A DNA stretch of 64,000 bases from Rubellimicrobium arenae (GTDB taxonomy: Bacteria > Pseudomonadota > Alphaproteobacteria > Rhodobacterales > Rhodobacteraceae). A model generated the notes under the pieces. That model saw only the letters and a program-made list of their open reading frames with translations. It was not told the DNA's origin and ran no database searches. Of this stretch, positions 9,093 through 18,193 are shown piece by piece; the stretch's first letter is position 1; each line of letters opens with the position of its first letter. The position numbers and the translations under genes were made by a program. Location of the stretch: assembly GCF_017916295.1 (NCBI RefSeq), contig NZ_JAFMSS010000011.1:62001-126000 (forward strand), read 5' to 3'.

Positions 9093-10970
9093 ATGAGGTG
9101 TGCGACAGGAGCGGGGATCGCATGGACGATCATCCTCGGCATTCTCGGGGGTGCCGCGCTGGCGGACGGGCCGGAGGCCCGGGCGTCCGGACTGTTCGCC
9201 AACCCGCTCACCGTCCGAACGGCGGATGGAACGCCCGTCACGAGCTGCGCCGATCCTTCGGTCATCGAGGGACCGGAGGGCGACCCGGCCTGGTACATGA
9301 TCTGCACGACCGACCCCCTGCATGGCGGGGACCGGGACGCGCAGGGCGATCTGGTGTTCCACCTCCTGCCGATCTTCCGGTCGATGGACCTGGTCTCGTG
9401 GGATCATGTGGGCGACTCGTTCGACCGCGACCCTCGATCGGCCACACCCGCGTTGCCCGACTGGATCGACCCGACGGCCATGCTCTGGGCGCCGGAGATC
9501 GAGCGGATGGGCGACCGTTATGTCCTGCTGTTCGCCGCGACCGACGTGACCGAGGCCGCGGGCGGGGAGCCCGGCTGCGACGAGGACAGCGCCATCGGCA
9601 TCGCCACCAGCCCCAGCCCCGCCGGCCCCTGGGAGCCGGCCCCGGCGCCGCTGGTCGAGCCCAGACGGGCCGGCGAGGGGTGCGAGTTCCTGTGGACCCT
9701 GGATCCGGAGGTCGAGACGACGCCGGACGGGCGGCACACCCTGTATTTCGGGAGCTTCTACGGCGGCATCGAGGCCCGCGAGTTGATCGTCGCCGGGGAC
9801 GGATCGGTCTCCGCGCCCCCGGACAGCACGGTGCAGGTGACGATCCCGAACCGCTACGAGGGGGCGGAGGTCATCCAGCACGAGGGGCGATACTACCTGT
9901 TCGCTTCGGCCACGAACTGCTGTGCCGGGCCCCAGACGGGTTACGCCGTGTTCGTGGGGGCGTCGGCCAGTCCGACCGGTCCCTTCGTCGATGCGCTGGG
10001 GGTGTCGATGCTCGATCCGCTGGTGGGCGGGACGCCGTTCCTGGTCCAGACCGGCGACGGCTGGGTGGGGCCGGGGCACAATTCGCTCATCCGGGACCGC
10101 TCGGGGCAGTGGTGGACGATCTACCACGCCGTCGAGGAAAGTGACCCCTTCTTTCCGGGCGAGCCGGGCTTCACGCGCCGTCCGGCGCTGATGGAACGGG
10201 TAGACTGGGTGGGGGGCTGGCCGGTGGCGGCGCGCGTGTCCGGTCCGCAGGTCGGCCCGGCCCTCGAGCCCGGCGCGCCGGATCGCCAGGACGTGGTGCC
10301 TGCGTCCGGGGCCGTGACCCTTGGGACCGCGCTGCCCGGCGCCTCGGACGAGTTCGAGCGCGCCTCGCTGGGCGACGGCTGGTCCTGGGTGCGGCCTCCC
10401 GACGCCACGGTGGTCGATCAGGGCGCCTTGCGGCTCGAGGTTGCTCAGGGGGACCTTCACGAGGACCAGGACGATGCCCCGGTCCTGGTCAGGGCGGCTC
10501 CGGCCGGCGATTTCGTCGCCGAGGCTCGCGTCAGGCTGGACGTCCCGGACGAGGGATGCTGCTACAACTATGCGCAGGTCGGCATGGTGATCCGAAAGGA
10601 CGACGACGACTATCTCAAGCTGGTCGTCGTATCGATCTGGGAGACCCGTCAGACCGAGTTCGCGCGAGAGTTGTCCCAGGTTGGGCCGGGCGTGCCCCGC
10701 TATGGCAATACCGTGGTAGGTCCGCCGGGCGAGGACTGGACCTGGCTCCGGCTGAAGGTCCGCCGACAGGAAGTGGGCGTGCTCGCCACGCCCTACACCA
10801 GCCGGGACGGCCGCCACTGGGTTCGGGGCGGCGCGTGGGGCCACGACCTTGGCCCGTCGCCGCAGATCGGCCTGGTCGCGATGGGGGGCGGGGGCGAGAT
10901 CGCGGCCGAGATCGATTACCTGCGGGTCTGGGAGTTGGGCCCCGGCCCGGCGGGTGGGACGGACCGGTAG
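9093..10970 (+). CDS. Secreted glycoside hydrolase family 43 protein
   Basis: Five-bladed propeller glycosidase of about 625 residues with a signal peptide (about residues 1-26, ending ALADGPEARA). GH43 landmarks are CADPSVI (Asp, general base), LWAPEI, LDPEVE (Asp, pKa modulator) and YEGAEVI (Glu, general acid), then GPGHNSLI. From about residue 410 a concanavalin-like domain starts (SDEFERASLGDGWSWVRPP), as in beta-xylosidase/arabinofuranosidase members with a C-terminal beta-sandwich. The ATG at 9093 has GGAGG 8 bases upstream (9080-9084); a GTG at 9078 is less likely. Activity on arabinose- or xylose-containing glycans is the family norm. As the only clearly exported hydrolase in the locus, it probably releases fragments for the CUT1 importer. 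Confidence 0.82.
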   Translation: MRCATGAGIAWTIILGILGGAALADGPEARASGLFANPLTVRTADGTPVTSCADPSVIEGPEGDPAWYMICTTDPLHGGDRDAQGDLVFHLLPIFRSMDLVSWDHVGDSFDRDPRSATPALPDWIDPTAMLWAPEIERMGDRYVLLFAATDVTEAAGGEPGCDEDSAIGIATSPSPAGPWEPAPAPLVEPRRAGEGCEFLWTLDPEVETTPDGRHTLYFGSFYGGIEARELIVAGDGSVSAPPDSTVQVTIPNRYEGAEVIQHEGRYYLFASATNCCAGPQTGYAVFVGASASPTGPFVDALGVSMLDPLVGGTPFLVQTGDGWVGPGHNSLIRDRSGQWWTIYHAVEESDPFFPGEPGFTRRPALMERVDWVGGWPVAARVSGPQVGPALEPGAPDRQDVVPASGAVTLGTALPGASDEFERASLGDGWSWVRPPDATVVDQGALRLEVAQGDLHEDQDDAPVLVRAAPAGDFVAEARVRLDVPDEGCCYNYAQVGMVIRKDDDDYLKLVVVSIWETRQTEFARELSQVGPGVPRYGNTVVGPPGEDWTWLRLKVRRQEVGVLATPYTSRDGRHWVRGGAWGHDLGPSPQIGLVAMGGGGEIAAEIDYLRVWELGPGPAGGTDR

Positions 10971-11105
10971 GCGCCCCCAGCCCAGGACCGGAACCCCGCG
11001 CCGGACCTGACGTTCGCCCGAGCCATGGAGGTGTTGCCGGCTGGCTCTACCTTGCGGCCCAGGCGCATGCCTGACGGATCGCCCGCAATGGACAGGAGAG
11101 CACTC

Positions 11106-11216
11106 ATGCCGATGCCGGCCACCACCGGACCCGAACCTGGTCCCACATGGAGCCGGGACGGATCAGGTCCCGAGCTGGTCCCGGCCCGGCCGGCTCAGGT
11201 CCTCGCCGGACGATGA
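11106..11216 (+). CDS. Possible small ORF translationally coupled to the GH15 gene
   Basis: A 36-codon frame (MPMPATTGPEPGPTWSRDG...) has AGGAGAG at 11094-11100, five bases before its ATG. That site is clearly better than the one in front of the GH15 start. Its TGA overlaps the GH15 ATG at 11213 by 4 bp (ATGA). The peptide is proline-rich and resembles nothing I know. It could be a coupling leader that feeds ribosomes into the GH15 gene, or a chance frame in GC-rich DNA. The surrounding gap 10971-11105 shows no other gene. Confidence 0.3.
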   Translation: MPMPATTGPEPGPTWSRDGSGPELVPARPAQVLAGR

Positions 11217-13036
11217 TCGAGATGCCGGAGTCCAACCCGCGCCCGCGACGGGAGATCGGGGACCACGGCATGATCGGCAACCAGGAGACCGCCGCGCTGG
11301 TGGCGCGGGACGGAACGGTGGACTTCCTGTGCTGGCCCCGCCTGGACAGTCCGTCCGTCTTTGCCGCGCTGCTCGACCCCGACCATGGCGGCGCCTTCGA
11401 GCTTTGGCCGGATCTGGAGGGCGCACGCGCCGTGCAGATCTACCTGCCCGACACCAACGTCCTGATGACGCGGTGGCTGTCCGCAGAGGGCTGCGCCGAG
11501 GTGGTGGACCTGATGCCCCATCCTGACGAAGGCGACGCGACGGCCCGGCGCCTGATCCGTCGCCTGCGCGTCACCAAGGGACGGGTCGCCTTTCACCTGC
11601 GATGCCGGCCGCGCTTTGACTATGCCCGCGAAACTCCGGCCTGCAGGCGGGCCGGGCAGGGCGCCCTCTTCCAGGGTCGCGACATCGCGCTCCGGCTCGA
11701 CGGCTCGGTGCCCATCGAGGCGGCCGAGGGCGAAGGCCGCGCCGATCTGGTCCTGGACACCCACGAAGAGGCCTGGTTCGTCCTGGGCGAAGCCGATGCG
11801 CCTGCCTCCTCGGGCGAGGAGGTGCGGGCTGTCACGGACCGGACAGCGGCAGCCTGGAGGAGCTGGGCGCGGCGGTCCACCTACCGGGGCCGCTGGCGGG
11901 AGCACGTCACGCGCTCGGCGCTCGTCCTGAAGCTGCTGACCTCGGCCGAGCATGGGTCCGTGGCGGCTGCGGCGACCTTCGGCCTGCCCGAGGCGGAGGG
12001 AGGCGTGCGCAACTGGGACTACCGCGCGACCTGGATCCGCGACGCCTCGTTCACGGTCTATGCCTTTATGCGGCTGGGCTACCTCGAGGAGGCCGAGCGG
12101 TTCCGCCGTTGGGTGGGCCGATGCATGATCACGAGCGGCGACCAGGATCCGCTCCGGGTCGTCTACGCCCTGGCCGGGGGCGAGGTGGCCCGCGAGGAGG
12201 AGCTGTCGCACCTGGCCGGCTATGGCGGCGCGCGTCCGGTCCGGATCGGCAACGCCGCCGGGCACCAGCGCCAACTCGACATCTATGGCGAGCTTCTGGA
12301 CAGCGTCTACCTGTCCAACAAATACGGCTCGGCCATCAGCCGGCAGGGATGGAGCCACATCCGGGAGATCGTGGAGCATGTCCGCGCCCACTGGCGCGAG
12401 GCCGACGCCGGAATCTGGGAGGTCCGGGGCGAGGCGCAGGAGTTCCTGCATTCCCGCCTGATGTGCTGGGTGGCGCTCGACCGGGCGGCGCGGCTGGCGC
12501 GGAAGCGATCGCTCCCTGCGCCGGTGGTCGAATGGGAGGCCGAGCGCGACCGCATCGCCGAGAACATCTGGGACGAGTTCCGCCATCCCCAGCACGGCTA
12601 TTTCGTCCGAGCCCGGGGAAGCACCGAGCTCGATGGCGCGCTTCTGATGATGCCGCTCGTGCGGTTCGTCTCGGCGACGGACCCGGTCTGGCTGTCCACG
12701 CTCGTGGCGATCCGCAACCATCTGTCGGACGACGGGCTCATCCTGCGCTACCGCGCCGAGGACGGGCTGCCGGGGCAGGAAGGCGCGTTTTCGACCTGCA
12801 CCTTCTGGTATGCGGAATGCCTGGCCCGGGCGGGACGGCTGGACGAGGCGCAACTGGTGATGGAACGCGGGCTGCGCCACGCCAACCACCTTGGCCTCTT
12901 TTCCGAGGAGTGGAGCGCCCTGGGCGAGCCGCTGGGCAACTTCCCCCAGGCGCTGACCCATCTGGCCTTCGTCAGCGCGGCGTTCTTCCTCGACCGCCAG
13001 CTGTCGGACCCGACAGGGCAGGTCTGGCAGCCCTAG
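11213..13036 (+). CDS. Glycoside hydrolase family 15 (glucoamylase/trehalase type)
   Basis: Inverting glycosidase of about 607 residues without a signal peptide, hence probably cytoplasmic. The N-terminal beta-sandwich starts IGNQETAALVARDGTVDFLC, followed by the (alpha/alpha)6 barrel. Hallmarks are RNWDYRATWIRDASF, GIWEVRG carrying the likely general acid Glu, EGAFSTCTFWYAECLARAG, and GLFSEEW followed by LGNFPQALTHLAFV carrying the likely general base. Bacterial members of this subgroup hydrolyse alpha-glucosides or trehalose; substrate is not decided here. ATG 11213 lacks a good ribosome site of its own and may be coupled to the small upstream frame. ATG 11147 or 11222 are alternatives. The gene converges on ggt with a 48-bp gap. 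Confidence 0.87.
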   Translation: MIEMPESNPRPRREIGDHGMIGNQETAALVARDGTVDFLCWPRLDSPSVFAALLDPDHGGAFELWPDLEGARAVQIYLPDTNVLMTRWLSAEGCAEVVDLMPHPDEGDATARRLIRRLRVTKGRVAFHLRCRPRFDYARETPACRRAGQGALFQGRDIALRLDGSVPIEAAEGEGRADLVLDTHEEAWFVLGEADAPASSGEEVRAVTDRTAAAWRSWARRSTYRGRWREHVTRSALVLKLLTSAEHGSVAAAATFGLPEAEGGVRNWDYRATWIRDASFTVYAFMRLGYLEEAERFRRWVGRCMITSGDQDPLRVVYALAGGEVAREEELSHLAGYGGARPVRIGNAAGHQRQLDIYGELLDSVYLSNKYGSAISRQGWSHIREIVEHVRAHWREADAGIWEVRGEAQEFLHSRLMCWVALDRAARLARKRSLPAPVVEWEAERDRIAENIWDEFRHPQHGYFVRARGSTELDGALLMMPLVRFVSATDPVWLSTLVAIRNHLSDDGLILRYRAEDGLPGQEGAFSTCTFWYAECLARAGRLDEAQLVMERGLRHANHLGLFSEEWSALGEPLGNFPQALTHLAFVSAAFFLDRQLSDPTGQVWQP

Positions 13037-13084
13037 TCGGTGCGGCCCTGGCCCCGGCACAGGCATCAACCCTGGCGGGGTCGC

Positions 13085-14854
13085 TCAGTCGCCGATGGCC
13101 ACCCCCTCGCGGCGGCTGTCGGCCCCCCCGACAAGTCCCCTCGGCGTCACCACGATGGCCTGGATGCCGGAGTTCATCTCCATCACGCTCACCTCGTGGC
13201 CCATCGCCTCCAGCGGCGCCTGCCAGGCTTCGGCCTCGGTTCCCGCCTCGAGTTCCGTCGGGCCGTTGCGGGAGCCGAAGTTGGGAAGGTCCACGGCCTC
13301 CTGCGGGTCGAGGCCCCAGTCGAGGATGCCGACCAGCGTCTTGCCCACGAAGTTGATGATCTGGCTCCCCCCCGGCGATCCGGTGACGACGTAAAGGCGG
13401 CCGAAGGCGTCGAAGACGATGGTCGGTGCCATGGAGCTGCGTGGGCGCTTGCCGGGCTCGACGCGGTTGGCGACCGCGACGCCGTCCTCCTCGGGGGAAA
13501 AGGAGAAGTCGGTGAGCTCGTTGTTCAGGAGGAACCCGCTGGCCGTCATCAACCGCGATCCGAAGCCGGATTCGATGGTGGTCGTCATCGAAACCGCGTT
13601 GCCGTCACGGTCCACGACGGAAATGTGGCTGGTGCCGTTCTCGATGCCGTCGGCCGCGGCCTGGCGCGCGCCTTGCTGGAACGGCGGGTTCCCCGGCTCG
13701 GCCTCGCCCATGGAGCGGGCCGGATCGATCAGCGCGGCCCGGCCGTCGATATAGCCGTCGTCGAGCAGCCCGCGCAGGGGAACGCTGACGAAATCGGGAT
13801 CGCCGAGATAGCGGGCGCGGTCGGCGAAGGCGAGCCGCCCGGCCTCGGAGAACCAGTGGACCGCTTCGGGCCCGGCGCCCAGCTGCGCCATGTCGACGGC
13901 CTCGATGGCGCCGAGGATCTGCTGGATGGCGACGGCCCCGGACGAGGGCGGGCCCATGCCGCAGACCCGGTAGGCGCGATACGGCCCGCAGACCGGGTCC
14001 CGCTCGACCACCCGATAGCCGTCGAGATCGGCGAGCGTCATGTCGCCGGGGTTGGACGGGTGCCCGGTCACGGTCGCGACGATGTCCTCCGCCACCGCAC
14101 CCGTGTAGAAGGCATCGGCGCCTTCGTTCGCGATCCGCCGCAGGGTCTCGGCCAGCGCCGGATTGCGGAGGAGGGTGCCTGCCGCCTTGGGCGTGCCGTC
14201 GGCCTCGAAGAAGAGGGCGCGGGCCCTCGGGTCGTCGTCCAGCGCCTCCTCCTGCGCAAGGAGCCCGGCGAGACGGGGCGAGATCCGGAAGCCTTCCTCG
14301 GCCAGCCGGATCGCCGGCTCGAAGAGCCGTTGCCAAGGCAGCCGGCCCCAGCGGTCGTGCGCGGCCTCGAGGAGCCGCACCGTTCCCGGCACCCCGACCG
14401 AGCGCCCGCCCACCACGGCGGCCATGAAGTCCAGCGGCTCGCCGTCCGGGCCGAGGAAGCGGTCGGGCGTCGCGGCGGCGGGGGCCGTCTCGCGGCCGTC
14501 CAGGGTCGAGAGCTCCCGCCGCCCGGCGTCCCAGTGCAGGAGGAACGCGCCGCCGCCGATCCCGGAGCTTTGCGGCTCCACGAGGTTCAGCACGAGTTGG
14601 ACGGCGATGGCGGCATCCACCGCGTTGCCTCCGGCCCGGAGGATGTCGAGGCCGGCCTGCGCCGCGAGAGGGTTGGCCGCCGCGACCATCTGCTCGGACG
14701 CCTCGCCCTGGCTGCGGGCCGTCCGTCCGGTCGCGGCTTCGGGCGCGGGATCCAGTGCCGCCTCCTGCGCGTGCGGCTGCATGGGCCAGAGGGATGAGAT
14801 CGCGATCAGCGTGGCGGCCGGAAGCACGCGCCACGAAGGGGCCGGATGGAACAT
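13085..14854 (-). CDS. ggt: Gamma-glutamyltransferase (gamma-glutamyltranspeptidase)
   Basis: N-terminal-nucleophile hydrolase of 589 residues that cleaves or transfers gamma-glutamyl groups (glutathione, gamma-glutamyl amides) in the periplasm. A signal peptide spans about residues 1-30. The autoprocessing nucleophile is T408 in ENGTSHISVVD. Substrate-binding elements include GGNAVDAAIA, SSGIGGGAF and MGPPSSGAVA. A small-subunit SGFGSRLMT segment follows the nucleophile. The ribosome site GGAGG lies 7 bases before the ATG at 14854. It is separated by 146 bp and a hairpin from the GS-like gene upstream on the same strand, so it may be a separate unit. Its chemistry nevertheless fits a pathway through gamma-glutamylated intermediates. 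Confidence 0.92.
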   Translation of the reverse strand: MFHPAPSWRVLPAATLIAISSLWPMQPHAQEAALDPAPEAATGRTARSQGEASEQMVAAANPLAAQAGLDILRAGGNAVDAAIAVQLVLNLVEPQSSGIGGGAFLLHWDAGRRELSTLDGRETAPAAATPDRFLGPDGEPLDFMAAVVGGRSVGVPGTVRLLEAAHDRWGRLPWQRLFEPAIRLAEEGFRISPRLAGLLAQEEALDDDPRARALFFEADGTPKAAGTLLRNPALAETLRRIANEGADAFYTGAVAEDIVATVTGHPSNPGDMTLADLDGYRVVERDPVCGPYRAYRVCGMGPPSSGAVAIQQILGAIEAVDMAQLGAGPEAVHWFSEAGRLAFADRARYLGDPDFVSVPLRGLLDDGYIDGRAALIDPARSMGEAEPGNPPFQQGARQAAADGIENGTSHISVVDRDGNAVSMTTTIESGFGSRLMTASGFLLNNELTDFSFSPEEDGVAVANRVEPGKRPRSSMAPTIVFDAFGRLYVVTGSPGGSQIINFVGKTLVGILDWGLDPQEAVDLPNFGSRNGPTELEAGTEAEAWQAPLEAMGHEVSVMEMNSGIQAIVVTPRGLVGGADSRREGVAIGD

Positions 14855-14971
14855 GGACGTCCTCCGTCGGGATGTGGGCTCGGGGTTGGCCGGACGAGCC
14901 TATCACGGGACAGGCCGTGGGCCGAACGGATTCGGAACCGCGCCGCGGGGGATCGGAACCCGGACGCCAGC

Positions 14972-15000
14972 CCGCCCGGAGCCCGGCCCCGACCGGGCGG
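14972..15000 (-). terminator. Stem-loop abutting the GS-like gene stop
   Basis: CCGCCCGG (14972-14979) and CCGGGCGG (14993-15000) form a perfect 8-bp stem with a 13-nt loop. On the minus strand it begins at the base immediately after the stop codon of the glutamine-synthetase-like gene. It is a candidate terminator or 3'-end processing barrier for the nine-gene operon before ggt. Confidence 0.5.
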
Positions 15001-16314
15001 TCAGTAGACCCCGGCGTAGGCCGCGCAACGGTCGGCGATGCTCTTGTCCGCCATCATCGCGGCCTCGAACCGCTTGTGCGCGAGGTAGACCTCGCTGAAG
15101 CGGCCGGGGAACCAGGCGCGGACGACCTCGTCGGCCTCGAACCGGTCGAGCGCTTCCTCGAGCGATGCGGGCAGCCGTTCATAGCCACGCCGGGCGAGGT
15201 CCTCGGGCGAAAGTTCCGCGAGGTCCTCCTCGGTCGCCGAGGGGGCGGGAAGGCCGTCCTCGATTCCCTGGGCGCCCGCATGAAGGATGGCCGCCAGGGC
15301 CAGATGGGGGGAGGCCGTGGCATCGGCGGCCCGGAATTCGAAGTTGTAGCGGCGCGCCACGGCCTCGGGCGTGTCGCCCGCCACGGGGCAGATGCGGACC
15401 GACGCCTCGCGGTCGCGGAATCCGAGGTTGTTGAACGCCGCGCTCCAGCGATGGGGCGTGAGCCGCAGGTAGGAGATGGCCGATGGCGCGGTGATGGCCA
15501 CGATGCTCCCCAGATGGCGCAGGATGCCGGCCACGAAGGCACCGGTCTGGCGCGACATGCCGGAGGGGCCGTCCGGGTCCCAGGTCGCCGGGCGGCCCTC
15601 CGCGTCGAGGAAGCTGAGGTGGATGTGGACGCCGTTGCCCACGCCCTTGGGGTCAAGGATGGGGGTGAAGGTCGCCCGCTCCCCCAGTCCAAGCGCCGCC
15701 TGCTGCACGATCATGCGGACATAGGTCGCGGCATCGGCCACGCGGACGCCCTCTTCGGGGGCGATGGTCACCTCGTACTGGTTGTCGCCGTATTCCTTCA
15801 TGATGCTGTCCGGGGTCAGTCCCGCCTGCCCGAGCCCGGCCATGACGGCGCCCAGGAACGGCGCCTGCGCTGCGAAGCCCGCATGGCTGTAGGCCCAGCC
15901 GGGCGGAACGGCGGCGCCGGTCAGCTGGAACTCCTGCTCGAAGGCGCCGCGGACGCGGAGGCCGGCCACCCGTTCGAGCCGGTCCAGGGCCCCCCTGAGG
16001 ATCGAGCGGGTGCAACACTCCCACGGCTCCCCCTCGAGGGAGCGCACGTCGCCCAGCATCATGTCCTCGGGCGGGCGTCCGTCCTGGAAGTCCACGGTGG
16101 CCCGCGAGCCCGGTTCGGGGACCAGGACGAGGTCGCCCAGCGCGCCATAGGGGCTGGGCGCGATCGCGTCGAAGCAGGTGATCTGGACGTTGGTCGGCGT
16201 CCAGCCGATGCCGGACCGCTGCCGCGTGTCGAGCTGCGCGGCGGGGAACCCCTTGCCCCGGAGCTTTCCGGCGATGTCGGTCAGGGCGGCGAAGACGAGC
16301 GGCTCGCGGATCAT
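15001..16314 (-). CDS. Glutamine synthetase family protein (probable gamma-glutamyl-amine ligase)
   Basis: ATP-dependent ligase of the glutamine synthetase superfamily, 437 residues. The N-terminal beta-grasp segment is short and divergent (LTDIAGKLRGKGFP, then GWTPTNVQITCFD). The catalytic domain shows GAFEQEFQL (metal-binding Glu), GVGNGVHIHLSFLD (ATP/metal loop), RHLGSIVAITAPSAISYLRL and EFRAADATASPHLALAA. These divergent members usually join glutamate to an amine or amino acid (PuuA/IpuC/GlnT-like) and do not serve bulk ammonia assimilation. It is the last gene of the operon, overlapping the LivM-type permease by 4 bp. The natural amine is not evident. I infer it glutamylates a compound brought in by the Liv-type importer. 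Confidence 0.85.
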   Translation of the reverse strand: MIREPLVFAALTDIAGKLRGKGFPAAQLDTRQRSGIGWTPTNVQITCFDAIAPSPYGALGDLVLVPEPGSRATVDFQDGRPPEDMMLGDVRSLEGEPWECCTRSILRGALDRLERVAGLRVRGAFEQEFQLTGAAVPPGWAYSHAGFAAQAPFLGAVMAGLGQAGLTPDSIMKEYGDNQYEVTIAPEEGVRVADAATYVRMIVQQAALGLGERATFTPILDPKGVGNGVHIHLSFLDAEGRPATWDPDGPSGMSRQTGAFVAGILRHLGSIVAITAPSAISYLRLTPHRWSAAFNNLGFRDREASVRICPVAGDTPEAVARRYNFEFRAADATASPHLALAAILHAGAQGIEDGLPAPSATEEDLAELSPEDLARRGYERLPASLEEALDRFEADEVVRAWFPGRFSEVYLAHKRFEAAMMADKSIADRCAAYAGVY

Positions 16315-17315
16315 GGCGTGGTGGGTCCTTGGACGGTGGGCCGGGCGGCACGGTCGGGCGCGCCACGGCGGGGCAGGAGGGCGGAGATCAGGCCGCCGGG
16401 GAGGAAGCGGAGCGCGAGGATCATGGCCACGGCGACGAGCATGTGCCGGCCCTCGTCCAGTCCCCGCACGTTCGCCAGGGCCTCGGAGCCGAGCGTCAGG
16501 ACCACGGCGGCCAGCACGGGGCCCCAGAGCGTCCCCACTCCGCCCACGAGCACCATGCTGAGGATCAGCGAGGTGGTGGCGAAGCTGAACACCTCGGGCG
16601 AGGCGACGCGGAGGTAGACGGCGTAGAACCCGCCCGCGAGCCCGGCCACGAAGGCCGAGGCGACCAGCGCCTTGAGCCGCTGCCGGGCCACGGGGATGCC
16701 GCGCGCCCGGGCATAATCCTCATTGTCGCGCAAGGCCCGGAGCGAGAGGCCGAAGTCGGACCGCACGAGTATCTGGAGGCCGAGGACGCTGAGGCCCAGC
16801 AGGGCCAGGCCGACGTAGTAGTAGCCAAGCTTGTAGTCGCGCAGGAAATTGTAGCCCGGCAGCTGGATCGTCGGGATGCGGACCAGGCCCTGGGTCCCTC
16901 CGGTCAGGTCGGACTGGCTGATGACGAACTGGAGCGCGAGCTGGCTGAAGGCAAAGGTCACGAGCACCACGTAGATGCCCTGGAGGCGCACCACCGGCCA
17001 GGCGACCAGCGCCGCGATCCCGGCCACGAGCACGCTGCCCAGCAGCATGGACGCCCAGGGGTCGAGCCCCCCCAGCTTGGCCAGCAGCCCGGTCGCGTAG
17101 ACGCCCAGCCCGAAGAAGGCGGTGTGCGCGAAGTTGAAGATCCCGGTGTAACCGAGCGTCACGTCCCAGCTCGCCGCGACGATGCCGTAGATGAAGACCA
17201 GGATCATGAGATGCCGCAGGTAGGTGCTGTCGCTGAGGAACGGCAGCGCCAGCGCCACGGCCAGCAGGAGGATCGCCACGATCGGCCCGCGCGAGGAGAG
17301 AAGTCGGGCGATCAT
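16311..17315 (-). CDS. Branched-chain-amino-acid-type ABC permease (LivM family)
   Basis: Inner-membrane permease of 334 residues in the HAAT family. Multiple hydrophobic segments begin with GPIVAILLLAVALALPFL. The family signature GYTGIFNFAHTAFFGLGVYA lies in the N-terminal third, and RDNEDYARARGIPV in the central cytoplasmic loop. SMVLVGGVGTLWGPVLAAVV near the C-terminus is typical of LivM. The ATG at 17315 overlaps the LivH-type stop by 4 bp. The substrate need not be a branched-chain amino acid, since this family also moves amides, urea and aromatic acids. Confidence 0.9.
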   Translation of the reverse strand: MIARLLSSRGPIVAILLLAVALALPFLSDSTYLRHLMILVFIYGIVAASWDVTLGYTGIFNFAHTAFFGLGVYATGLLAKLGGLDPWASMLLGSVLVAGIAALVAWPVVRLQGIYVVLVTFAFSQLALQFVISQSDLTGGTQGLVRIPTIQLPGYNFLRDYKLGYYYVGLALLGLSVLGLQILVRSDFGLSLRALRDNEDYARARGIPVARQRLKALVASAFVAGLAGGFYAVYLRVASPEVFSFATTSLILSMVLVGGVGTLWGPVLAAVVLTLGSEALANVRGLDEGRHMLVAVAMILALRFLPGGLISALLPRRGAPDRAARPTVQGPTTP

Positions 17316-18193
17316 CGCACCACCTTTCCCATCAGGCCCTGCGGCCGAAGGACGAGCACCAGGATCAGCAGGAGGAACAGGGTCGAGGGCGCCCAGTAGA
17401 TGCCGATGGTGAAGACCAGCAGCGCCTCGGCCAGGCCGATCAGGTAGGCGGCCCAGATCGTGCCTGCCATGGAGCCCAGGCCGCCGAAGATGACGATGAT
17501 GAGCGCCTTGATGAGGGGCTCGTCCCCCAGAGACGGCGTCACGAGGCGGACGGACCCGATCAGGATGCCCGTCAGGGCGGCGAGGGCGGCGGCGAGGGCG
17601 AAGGCGATGGCGAACAGGCGGGGCACGTCGATGCCGATCAGCTGCGCGGCCTGCGGGTTCTGGCCCACGGCGCGGATGCCGCGCCCGGTGGAAGAGAACC
17701 GCAGAAACGCCCAGAGCGCGCCCAGGACGATGGGGGCCACCCCCACGATCAGCGCCTCCTGCGCCGAGATGCTGGTCCCAAGGATCGAGACGTTCCCGGG
17801 CGCCAGCGCCGGCAGCTCCTTGAGGCGCGGACCCCAGACGAGCTGGATTCCCTTGGACAGGAAGACCGTCGCCGCCAGCGTCGTCATGACGGTCACGAGG
17901 AGCATGGCCCGATGCCCGTAGAAGGGTCGAATAAGCAGGCGCTCCAGCAGCACCCCGACGGCGGCCACCAAGGCGACGGCGACCAGCATGGCGATCCAGG
18001 GCGGCAGGCCCAAGACACCGCTGCCCGCGAGGGTCCAGGCGAGGTAGGCGCCCAGCGTCATCAGGGCGCCATGCGCGAAGTTGAAGATGCCGAGCGTCGA
18101 CCAGACCAGCGACAGCCCCGAGGCCATGAGCGCGTAGACCGAGCCCATGACGAGGCCGCTGACCAGGACGGTCGCGAGGGCGTCGAGGGTCAT
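17312..18193 (-). CDS. Branched-chain-amino-acid-type ABC permease (LivH family)
   Basis: Partner permease, 293 residues. LVSGLVMGSVYALMASGLSL and STLGIFNFAHGALMTLGAYL are LivH signatures. The cytoplasmic loop GRGIRAVGQNPQAAQLIGID matches the ATPase-contact region, and a GGLGSMAGTIWAAYLIGLAE segment follows. It overlaps the LivF-type ATPase gene upstream by 4 bp (stop at 17312, start at 18193), forming an unbroken coupled run LivG-LivF-LivH-LivM-GS. Confidence 0.9.
   Translation of the reverse strand: MTLDALATVLVSGLVMGSVYALMASGLSLVWSTLGIFNFAHGALMTLGAYLAWTLAGSGVLGLPPWIAMLVAVALVAAVGVLLERLLIRPFYGHRAMLLVTVMTTLAATVFLSKGIQLVWGPRLKELPALAPGNVSILGTSISAQEALIVGVAPIVLGALWAFLRFSSTGRGIRAVGQNPQAAQLIGIDVPRLFAIAFALAAALAALTGILIGSVRLVTPSLGDEPLIKALIIVIFGGLGSMAGTIWAAYLIGLAEALLVFTIGIYWAPSTLFLLLILVLVLRPQGLMGKVVR

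Noticed and set aside
13605..14906. Long open frame of 433 codons inside the gamma-glutamyltransferase gene
   Set aside because: It lies on the same strand in another frame, is dominated by Arg/Gly/Ala/Pro and has no family features. Long shadow frames are normal at this GC content.
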